Source: Cloeon dipterum
Lineage: Eukaryota; Arthropoda; Insecta; Ephemeroptera; Baetidae
Length of the DNA stretch: 64,000 bases
Assembly: GCF_949628265.1 (NCBI RefSeq)
Contig: NC_088787.1
Location: forward strand, 23,364,501-23,428,500
Direction of reading: 5' to 3'
Under the pieces are notes generated by a model, which saw nothing but the letters and a program-made list of their open reading frames with translations, had not been told where the DNA came from and did no database searches. Below are positions 55,193 to 64,000 of the stretch, piece by piece. Position 1 is the first letter of the stretch. Each line of letters begins with the position of its first letter. The position numbers were made by a program, and so were the translations under genes.

Positions 55193-56982
55193 CTAAAAAG
55201 CATCATTATATGAACATTCCTATAAACAAACGCATGTTTCGTACACCGCGCTTGAAAACAATACTAACGCTTGATTGGTTTGCTGTCAAATGATCGGTTT
55301 CCATGTGCATATCATGTAATTGTTAGCCGAGTGCATGTTCCACGTAACGCAAGAGAGCTTGTCAGTGTTAAAAAATAACTCAGTGACCAACACGCAGATC
55401 ATTTATTTTTTCTAATTCACGCAGTTTTTGTCCGGAAGCAAAAATAATATTTTCCTGCGGTCATTTGGGTATCAAACGAAAGACTTTTGCTAACGTGTTA
55501 TTTTAGACGAGGGCAGTTGTAACTTTCCTATAACTTGCTCAAACCGATTTGTAGCAAGTTCGATTACCTCTTCCAGACGCTTTGTTATTTTCGGCAGCCT
55601 TCGGTAGGAAAATTTAATAAAAAGAAAAAATAATACTCATCGCCACCCTTCAAAAGACAGGGTGTCTAATTCTAGTCTAAAAACGCGAAATGTGTTTGTT
55701 AAACCAAGAAGCAAGCAATCTCACGCCATTTTTAAGCTACGCACAGACTCGACACGCGCGGCTCTCTAATTTGCTTTTAGCGTAATTAGGCTTTAAAGAT
55801 TTGAAGGACTTGGACCGTAAAGGTTGAAAATTGTTTAAAAGCTCGCCGCACTATGAGAGGAGTAAAATTTGCATCAGAATTCTCAGAATATTATTCTGCA
55901 GACTAAAGAGGAAAAATTGGACATTAATTTCTCTGGCCAACAATTGAAAGGGGTTGAGAATTTAACTAAATCTTTATTCTGAAGCATAATTTCCTGGAAA
56001 AGTAAATGCTAAAAATGCTATGCAAAGTGTCCTCAGTTTTTAGACCAATTCTCGATTTTGACCGAGCACGTCCTTTAATATGAATCTAGTCACGAGATTC
56101 GCCCACCGAGATCATAAATAAATACGTCTTCAATTGCCGTGTCTAGTCATATTCCCGAATCGCTTTTTGTGTACAACGTTGGGTTTGCTGGCAAAATGCA
56201 CGAACTGACTGTTAATTTTAGCCTTTTCCATCTTCTCTTTCTTGATTGTGCAGCAATAATCACACACACGTAAATTATAAATGATATTTAATAGTTTTTA
56301 ATTTCGTACAGCTGTGTATGCTCAAACCTTGATTATGCAGAATGACGACGAGCGAAATTGAAGAATAATCTCATAAGTTAAAAAAAATACACGAGAAATA
56401 AATGTTCCCGCCGGTGCTTTCACGCGACACTCGACAAAAGGGACGAAGAGAGAGCCTCGGCGACAACTGTTTAAATATTGTGTAGAGAAAGAAAAGTGTT
56501 GTGAGTATAAATATGAAATGTTGAATTATAAACACGCATATTATATATTAATATACACACACGTGCATATATATACGCGCATAAAAATATAAACTACGGA
56601 ATGTGTGTAGCAAATGAGCGTACTCAAGTGTGGACAGTAGCCAGTGTCCAATATTGTACTAAACTACATCAAATAAATTCGCGTCAAACAACTTCCTACC
56701 TACCTAATGAATAAAAAGTATATATCCAAAAATAAAACAAACCAACACACACATCATTGAAATACAAATTACATATGTATTGTGTCTTGTATATAAGTCT
56801 ATATAATAAAAAGATACACAAAAGGAGTAAAATATATTGATTCTCATTTTCTTACCCAATACTCATAACTGTTTCTAACGCAATCTTATTCCATGTATTC
56901 TAAATTGATTCTTCTAATTGTAAAATATCAACATGATTCTAAATTGATTTTTAGCTTGCTTCAAGAGACTTTGATTTAAACT

Positions 56983-57464
56983 TTAAAGGCCCACTTTGAC
57001 GAAAATTTTGAGCACACGAACCGATTCCTGAGGGTCGAATTAGGTAAATTTGATATTTGTACCGACCAAAAAGTTCAGCGTGACTTGCGTAGCACTCGCG
57101 GAACCTTTTTTTGCCGCCAAATAATATGAACCTTTTTTGCGCGAACTACGCATGCGTCAGATCTGGTGGGGCGGCCGGCCGGCAGACGCACATTATTTTC
57201 TCTCGCCGCTCGCCTGCTGACAAGATGCGAAGCACATTTATTTCCCCCTCTCCATCTGCGTCGGCCGGCCGGCCGCCCCACCAGGTCTGACGCATGCGTA
57301 GTTCGCGCAAAAAAGGTTCATATTATTTGGCGGCAAAAAAAGGTTCCGCGAGTGCTACGCACGTCACGCTGAACTTTTTAATCGGTAAAAATATCAAATT
57401 TTCCTAATTCGACCCTCAGGAATCGATTCGTGTGCTCAAAATTTTCGTCAAAGTGGGCCTTTAA
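56983..57464. mobile_element. 482-bp TTAA-bounded palindromic foldback/MITE element
   Basis: The sequence starts TTAAAGGCCCACTTTGACG and ends with its exact reverse complement. Arms of about 207 nt (56983 to about 57190, and about 57258 to 57464) are roughly 96 percent identical as inverted copies, around a loop of about 65 nt. The arms include GGCCGGCCGG and ACGCATGCGT palindromes. As a result, both strands carry the same open-frame peptide (RPTRSDACVVRAKKVHIIWR). There is no transposase, so it would be non-autonomous. TTAA at each end fits a TTAA-targeting (piggyBac-type) insertion, but because TTAA is self-complementary it could also simply be part of the repeat. Confidence 0.85.
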
Positions 57465-60306
57465 TAGCTGATAAAAATTGAAAACGCCAGTAAATATTTC
57501 TTAGTTAAAACTATAAGTAAAAAATTCAACTGGGACGTGGGTCGTGGAGGGGGATGATGCTTTTTAATTAAATGACAAATTATTAAACCCCACGCACTCC
57601 AGCCCAGTCCGCCAGATGGTCAATGTAACTGAAAATCAACCGTTTTTTTGCAGTTGCAAAACAAAAACATAAAAATGAGTAGAAAACTTCATTTCTGGCT
57701 CTAATACAGCTTGGCGTGGTCGCCGGATAATGCTTTCCTGGCTGAGATATTTATTCAAAACATTATTGCAATGTATATGAATATTTTTTAAATTCAATAA
57801 TACAAAATATTTTGAACTAAACGTGCAAAAACGGTCAGGCAATACCATAAAAACGTAAATGATTTGAATATAAAAAGTGCACTCTGCACTTATAAGTCTT
57901 GAAGAAGTTTGAAGCATAAATAAAATTTCGGAGTCAACTAATTTTCTCAAATTTGGCTGGCTTTATTTTCTGTAACAATCATAATTTCAACATAGCTTTT
58001 CATCTCAGGTCAATATCAGTAATACAGTAATTATTATATCCATATTTATTTGGTTAACAATTGACATCACTTGGATATTCTACGAATATGTTCAAATTCG
58101 GTAACAACACAACAATGAGATTATAAATAGTGTAAATAAATATAATAAACAACGAATTAACAACAAAAGCGGAAATACTGATAAATACTCAGAAATAAAG
58201 TGATTCAGGCTTGGCAGCACGTGAAAAATTTCATGGCACCGCGAAACTCTAAAGAAGGAAGAAATATATTTATATTATCATCAGCACAGCGAAAGAGACG
58301 AAACATACGATTTAAATGCATCCTGAGTACAATCACTGAAACCGCTTGAATAAGATCAAATCAGAGTATAATGTACATATGCTTATGAATGAACAATGTT
58401 TGAGGAATCGTCAAATCAAAGTGAGATTTCCACCCAAAATAGGAGATTCATAGTTTTTGGCAAACAGGTCGTTTTCACAGCAGTTTTGCTCGAATTCGGC
58501 ACAAGTCAACGAATCTCACGAAAGCATATTCATAATAATGTATAATCGTATATAATTGTGTTTATATAAAATAGGCTCACTAACAACGCTAAAAGAGGAA
58601 TGGTCTCTTATTCGTCTCTAAACTCCAACAATGACAATGTTTTTTTGTTCGTATTTTATTTTAGACTTACGCTCGAATTTTCAGAGTTAATTAATTTCCG
58701 TTTGTACACTCAAGTTTTGCTTAACGCGATACGATCATTGTATTCTACGTCAGATTTTCTTTTCGAAACGGGCAGATCAACATTGACGGCGACCTGAGAG
58801 TGAGTATCCGATTCAGAGCCACGACGAAATCTACTCTCCACAAATGTCTAGACAACAACTGTCGCGAGAGCTCAAAATACCTCGGTTCGAGAAAAACGAA
58901 GCGTAACAATTCAGACGTTTCGGGTATAGAATTATGTATTTAAACCGTGTGTGTTTTGTGTTTGTGTGAAAATGAGACGCACAGTATAATACAATCGTAA
59001 TAAAAGAGGAGAGCACCCATTAAGCAGGCTCAATTCAACATTTTCGTGGTAAAGAATTTTATAATTCCTGGGACACACAGATCAGACTTGGCGCGCTTTC
59101 GCGTAGTCCCTGACTCGCGCTGGCTGCTTTTGAATTCTTAAAATTACGTAATACGCGCGTCGAACTCCGTGTTTGTTTGTTTGTTATACTTATTCTCTGT
59201 CAGTTCGTGCTCGCGCGGCACGGACACGTTTGATTTTTATGAATTAATAAGCGTATTTTCAGTACTGTGGAGCCGACCGAAACGAGGATCGCAAGAAAAT
59301 CTCAAAGTGGGCGACAAACATCGCTGCACGCCACCGTTCAGCGGGACTGAACCTAGCATTTCTGCGCGATCCGATGGGCAGATGGCTCTGAAAATATTTT
59401 TTCTTTGCAGTCTATAACTTAATGGGTTGAGAATTGAGATTTTTTTATCATATTTAAAAATATTTTCAACTGAGCAAAATATAGGGCTCTAATCTAATCA
59501 GATTTTCAAAATTCACACACCTGTTACCGGGTTTATGCTACACATTTTTCACAAAAAGAGGAATTCATTGTTTTGAATGATGTATTGGAATATAATTATT
59601 AATTTTTTTGGTAATGTATCTCAACATTTTAAGTCATGGATGTCTTGCAGGTGGAAAACGCAGAAAACCCTTTATACCTTTCTTGCGTTATTTCTTCTGC
59701 AAATTTATAGCCAAATTTTCCTAGCAGTATAGGAATTGAAATTAATTTTATTTTATTCGTCTTACGTTTGGACCCAGAATTAATACGGGGAAATGTTCTT
59801 CATCTGCAAAAATGCGTTCTGATCAGGCATTCAAAATTATTGTTAGTCAGTTCACTACAGATACTTTCCTTAAAAATTGTATGCATGAAAAAGTATTTGC
59901 CCGAGGAACTTAAAAAAATTAAAATATAGTTTTCCAATATAGATAAAAATGGAATAGTCAAAATTCGCACCACAATTGGTTGTTTTTTAGTAAATCAGAT
60001 TCCATTACCACCCCTTCCATACATCAAACAGAAAAAATGAATTTCAGCCATCTACCGTGAGATCAGCGCGCACACGCATATTATGCTAATTTTTATTTCC
60101 AAAGAGGGAAACGGCCAACGGCGACCGTCCTGTGAGATGTGAGATCCGGCCTCAGCAGTTCCTTCCGCGCGGGCGGGCGGTTTGCACTTGGGTCAGTCGG
60201 AGAGGGAGTTGCTGGTGGTTAAGTCCTGCTACTGCTGCTGTTGGGGGTGGCACTGGCACATCTTGAAGCAGTCGGTGGCGGTGGCGTGCGCCGACCTGCG
60301 CCACCG
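57465..60306. other. rdgB 3' UTR and downstream flank
   Basis: No coding exon was seen. Minus-strand AATAAA signals (TTTATT on the plus strand) are at 57962-57967 and 58045-58050, so the rdgB-like transcript could have a 3' UTR of over 2 kb ending near the foldback element. The rest is AT-rich. Confidence 0.45.
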
Positions 60307-63300
60307 CTAGACCATCTCCGAGAGCGTAGGTGGACGCGCAGGCAGCCGCCGCGGCCGTCGGATGCTGCCACCGTCCGTCGACGCCGCCTTCTGACCCACC
60401 AGAGTCCGACGGGTCGACCGGCTGCGCACACAAAGCAGACAACACTCGCATTAGAAAAACGCGTCCCAGGCCTTTCACCGCGCATCAAACATCAAACACA
60501 ACAGCTTGCCTCTAGCTTTGACTGACCCCACCCGGCGTCAAGCCCACGATCTACCGCGAGACGAGCTGAACCCATTCCCATAAAAAAACGGACGAGAACA
60601 AAAAAATCGGCATTTAATACAAAGAAGCAACAAGATTTGTTAAAGGTTAAAAATCGTTAACACTCAAAGAGAAAACTGTATTAGTAAGTAGCGAATTTTG
60701 CTACCTATGCGGATCTAATTAACTTTATTTAGATCTTCAGATACAGCAAACATATCACGAATTTGTTTCGAATTTTAATAATTAAATGGGTTTCAATGAG
60801 GCCTGAACAGTCTTCTGATTCCCTTTTGGGCAAATAGAGGGTTGGATAGGGGATGATAATTACCACTCAGCCAAATTGCAGTTTTTTCGAGATTTAAAAA
60901 CGAACTAAAGTTGTGATTCAACTGAGTCTGTTGTTGTCACAAGCACCAAAGAAATGTAAGCAGGGCAAAAAATTTTGTTGTATGAGGAAAAGTAACCTTG
61001 TTGATCCGCAGTTTTATTTAACAAATGCCGATCAAAATGAAATTTCTCTTCCGTTTTCGTACAAGGAGAGAGCCGCCCTTAAGAGAGTGTGCAAAAACTT
61101 TGGTCCGCAGCTCACTTTTCGCGATAGTGCCCGGCTTATGGCATACAAAAATCCGGAATTGTAAAGCACGTTCGAAAGTTTTGCCAACGAGCACCGGATG
61201 GCGAGCAGGCTTCTTTTTCCCGCGACCGCCGCTACTACGACGAATTATTTACAACTTTTCGAATTTGCTCAATGTGGAACAATGCGTGTGAGGCGTGAGT
61301 GCTGATGAAAGAAGTTGCATCTCTCTCTTTCTCGTTTCGTGTGACGAGCCAACGGGAAAAGTATAGCAGCAGAGAAATTATAATCAAAGGAGCGCAAAAA
61401 GCACAAAGAGTCCATCCAGCAGAGCAAACAAGTGTCGAGAGAAACAAAGTGAGTGTGTTCGGAACAAGGGACAGACACCAACAACTACAGTGAGAGCTGT
61501 GCATTCAGCTTATTTAGCCCGCATATTTAGAGTTGCCGCTGTGAAGAAATGTCAGTTCTTAATCTGTGTCGAGTAACGATTATTGTTGTGTTGAAAACCT
61601 CGGCCTATGTGTTGGTTAGTTATTCAGAATCTTGTTTAATTAAGAGCTCAGCACTTATCCAATCAACACAGATATAGCACGGAGATAGGGAAAGATGAAC
61701 AAGCAGACTGCTCACTAACACGTGGAGGGGACACTTATTTTTTCGTTTGGGGTGAAACAGCGAGACGAGAGAGCGAGTTAACTGTGGTGCTTACTGGTGC
61801 ATTAAGGCGAGGGTTGCGTTTGGAATTATTGGCATTATTCGAGAGTGAACCGAATCGCTCACGAATCCATAGAAAAATAGAAACTATTCACAGCGGCAGA
61901 CACTCTGACATTCAGGCGTGCATAACAAAAGTGACATCTTCATCTGTGAAAAAAAACCAATGGAGCGCGGTTTGAAAAGTTGCTTTGAGTGCTGGAAAAG
62001 CGGGAGACTATTTGATTAAGTGAGTATAATAAAGTCAGCGGCAGGCTCGTTCTCTGGGGCGTGCACCTGTAAAGTGATGAGTATCTATCACGAATTGAAG
62101 AGACACCTTTTTGCCTCGAAATACGTGAGCCGAAATGCAATAGAAAAAGTGCGAAAGATATTTTTTCAAATCAGATTCATACTCAGCGAAAGATTGGATC
62201 CAATATAAAAAATCTTCTGTTAAATAAAGTTCATTCAATCTTCAGTTATAAAATAAATTTGGAGTAGATCTGCCCTAAAATTATAAAATCTGCATTTCAC
62301 TCAACGAATTGGCGGTGGCAAGCGGGGCTCCCAAATCATAGTGAGGAAGCGTTCGCAAGCTGGAGTGCCAGCACTCACACTGAAAGTGGGCAGAGCGAAT
62401 GCAAAGTAACTGGAAAATGCTGGATATAGTTACCGTTGCATATAACAACTGACAGAATCCACGCTTAGAGATACAATGCAAAGAAAAACGAGACAGACAA
62501 TTGGGTTTGGGCATGGGGGCCTGCTGCACGCGCGCTACACATGGCTAAGGTAAACTTTGCGCTTCGGCAAGAATGAGGAGCCGCCCCCTCTCGACGGCGA
62601 CGCCGGCTCCTTGCTGCAACATGAAATGCTCATCACTCGAGACAGCGGCTTGAGCCGAAAAAGAAGCAAGCTCTTGCAAAAAATACAACGAATGTGTTTG
62701 CCATGACTGCCAAAGCTCGCAATTTTTCTACTGCTTCTGACAATATGACCTGTTAGTGGTCCATTCGGGCAAAAAACTCTTTTGTCGATTGAAAATTGCA
62801 TGTATTTACCAGGGATTTTAAAATTGTAGCTTCTTGTGTTTCACTATGAGCATTCATGCAAATTGATGAGTTAAATTTATATTTAAAAATATATTTTTTA
62901 GGGGATTTAAAAAAATGGTACGATACCGCCTTATAATGATAATATTTTGATAACCTTTAAATTATTTGCAAGGGACCCATGGAAGTGAATAATATGCTAT
63001 GACTTTAAACCATATTTTACCACTCTTGAGCAAAATGTTACAAATTTATATCACGTTTCTGTCTCCGCAACCAATAATATGTATTTTTGGCCTTGAAGCA
63101 TGATGTCCCAGAACCAATATCATTCAAGCAAAAGCATTATCAGAGCTTTGAAAAGAAGGTAGCGGTCCTGAAAAAGCAGCGAAAATTGCACGCAGCTACC
63201 TGCAGAGCCAGGGCAACGCGCAAAACTCGAGAAGCAATGGCTGTTACCAACCCTGCTTCGTCTCGTGCGGCGTCTTGCGTAACAACGCGAATCGAGCTCG

Positions 63301-63744
63301 CCAATTTTTCTCTCGTGCAACGCGTCACAAAAAATCTTGCGCGTCGGGGCTAAAACGGAACAAAGAGAGTGTAAAAAGAAAATCAAAAGTGTCTAGCTCG
63401 GTCGGCTACGGGTTGAGTGAAAAAAGCGTGGGTAGTGGCAAAGGGGATGCGGGGGCGGGGGTGGTTCACCTTCTCCTGCGAATGGACACGTTCTGGCCAG
63501 GCAGACCGAAGTAGCCCCTGGGAATGACCATGCGAGCGTTGCCCTGCGCCGGCCGGCTGCCGCCGTGCGCCAGCAATGCGGTCAGGTGCGCCGCGTAGCC
63601 GTCGCTCAGCGGCTGCGCCAGCGCTGCCTGCTTCTTTGACACCTTGCCCACAATGTAGATCTCACGCGGCTTGAGCCCAATGCTCGAGTATACGCTGATG
63701 TCTTTGCTGCTGCCGTATGCCGCGTGCACAACCAAGCCGTGCTC
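60307..63744 (-). CDS. rdgB: RDGB/PITPNM (Nir) phosphatidylinositol transfer protein, last two exons (partial)
   Basis: The 3' end of a minus-strand gene continuing past the right edge. Exons are 63470-63744 and 60307-60421, which encode the last 129 residues. The first reads EHGLVVHAAYGSSKDISVYS, then GLKPREIYIVGKVSKK, SDGYAAHLTALLA and ARMVIPRGYFGLPGQ. This is the end of the LNS2 domain of RDGB/Nir2 proteins, which move PI and PA at ER-plasma membrane contact sites and sustain PIP2 signalling in photoreceptors. The final exon gives an Arg-rich tail (RSTRRTLVG..., ending PPTLSEMV-stop). Its equivalent in relatives also contains an RRT motif. The final join is inferred from phase and a 3,048-bp GT-AG intron. 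If unspliced, the protein would instead end IRRRR-stop at 63466. Confidence 0.82.
60422..63469 (-). other. last intron of the rdgB-like gene
   Basis: A 3.05-kb intron with donor GTGAAC and acceptor gtgcgcag on the minus strand. Several moderately open frames occur, for example 60913-61164 on the plus strand, but none has splice sites or family resemblance. A GC-rich stretch (about 63190-63470) borders the upstream exon. Confidence 0.55.
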
Positions 63745-64000
63745 CTGCAACACCAACCCAAAAATGTTGGAGCAAATGCCTCAAATGCATGCAGCAAGCT
63801 GATTTAAAATGAAGAAGTTTTTCAGTTGAAATGAAATGCAGCTTTCTAGCAATAAATTGAAATTTTCGCTTTTCAGTATTTCTGCAGAAATTATCTGTTC
63901 AACTATGTTCAGCTGCTGATTACAGCCCTTATTCATCAGTTTCCTGTTCCATCTGTAGAAATACAGAATTATAAAAAGCTTAATCTGAACCGAGGAAGCT
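63745..64000 (-). other. intron of the rdgB-like gene, cut by the window edge
   Basis: AT-rich sequence upstream of the acceptor at 63745-63746. No further exon was seen before the window ends. Confidence 0.55.

Larger units (their letters stand above)
54205..56982 (+). other. TMEM132 3' UTR and downstream flank
   Basis: A 2.8-kb stretch without coding exons. AATAAA signals occur at 56672-56677, 56710-56715 and 56805-56810, with others further upstream. It has two (AC)n runs and a TGTAAATA Pumilio-type site at 55035-55042. These suggest a long 3' UTR with alternative ends, which is common in neural genes. The actual cleavage sites cannot be read from sequence. Confidence 0.5.

Noticed and set aside
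57075-57372. Two 68-codon frames on opposite strands with the same C-terminal peptide
   Set aside because: They are not genes. They arise because the 482-bp palindrome reads the same on both strands.
60913-61164. 83-codon plus-strand frame in the rdgB intron
   Set aside because: There are no splice signals and no recognisable motif. It is consistent with chance in this composition.

Overview
This is nuclear DNA of an animal, most likely an arthropod and probably an insect; I cannot name the order. Coding exons are GC-rich, non-coding DNA is AT-rich, and genes are split by many introns (often 50-150 bp, some of several kb) with GT-AG or occasional GC-AG ends. The proteins recognised are POSH, RNF10, RpS11/uS17, a GPR180/TMEM145-type receptor, TMEM132/detonator, RDGB/PITPNM and probably gryzun/TRAPPC11. 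I built the gene models by hand from splice sites, reading phase and protein family resemblance. Every exon chain keeps an open frame across all its junctions. No bacterial, viral, CRISPR or clear RNA-gene features were seen.

Layout from left to right: the last two exons of a probable TRAPPC11 gene (+, 32-305); a complete 7-exon GPR180/TMEM145-family membrane protein (-, 792-4268); a complete 13-exon POSH/SH3RF gene (-, 7001-12822); a complete RpS11 gene (+, 13712-15729) with two tandem alternative versions of exon 2; a complete 10-exon RNF10 gene (-, 16367-20763); a complete 12-exon TMEM132 gene (+, 24127-54204) with a 12.4-kb first intron; and the last two exons of an rdgB/PITPNM gene (-, 60307-63744, continuing past the window). 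POSH/RpS11 and RNF10/TMEM132 are divergent pairs. TRAPPC11/GPR180-like, RpS11/RNF10 and TMEM132/rdgB are convergent pairs.

The genes are not an operon and share no single pathway. POSH and RNF10 are both RING E3 ligases. RNF10 is known to ubiquitinate 40S proteins and sits tail-to-tail with a 40S protein gene, but this is probably chance. TMEM132 and RDGB are neuronal or photoreceptor membrane biology genes.

The most interesting signals are the duplicated RpS11 exon, whose 47-nt spacer is probably too short to be spliced easily and so would force a choice between two uS17 versions; a 482-bp near-perfect palindrome bounded by TTAA between TMEM132 and rdgB (a foldback/MITE-type element); a smaller 181-bp foldback in a POSH intron; two GC-AG introns; two NAGNAG acceptors in TMEM132; and a cluster of Grainyhead-type AACCGGT(T) motifs at the TMEM132 start.
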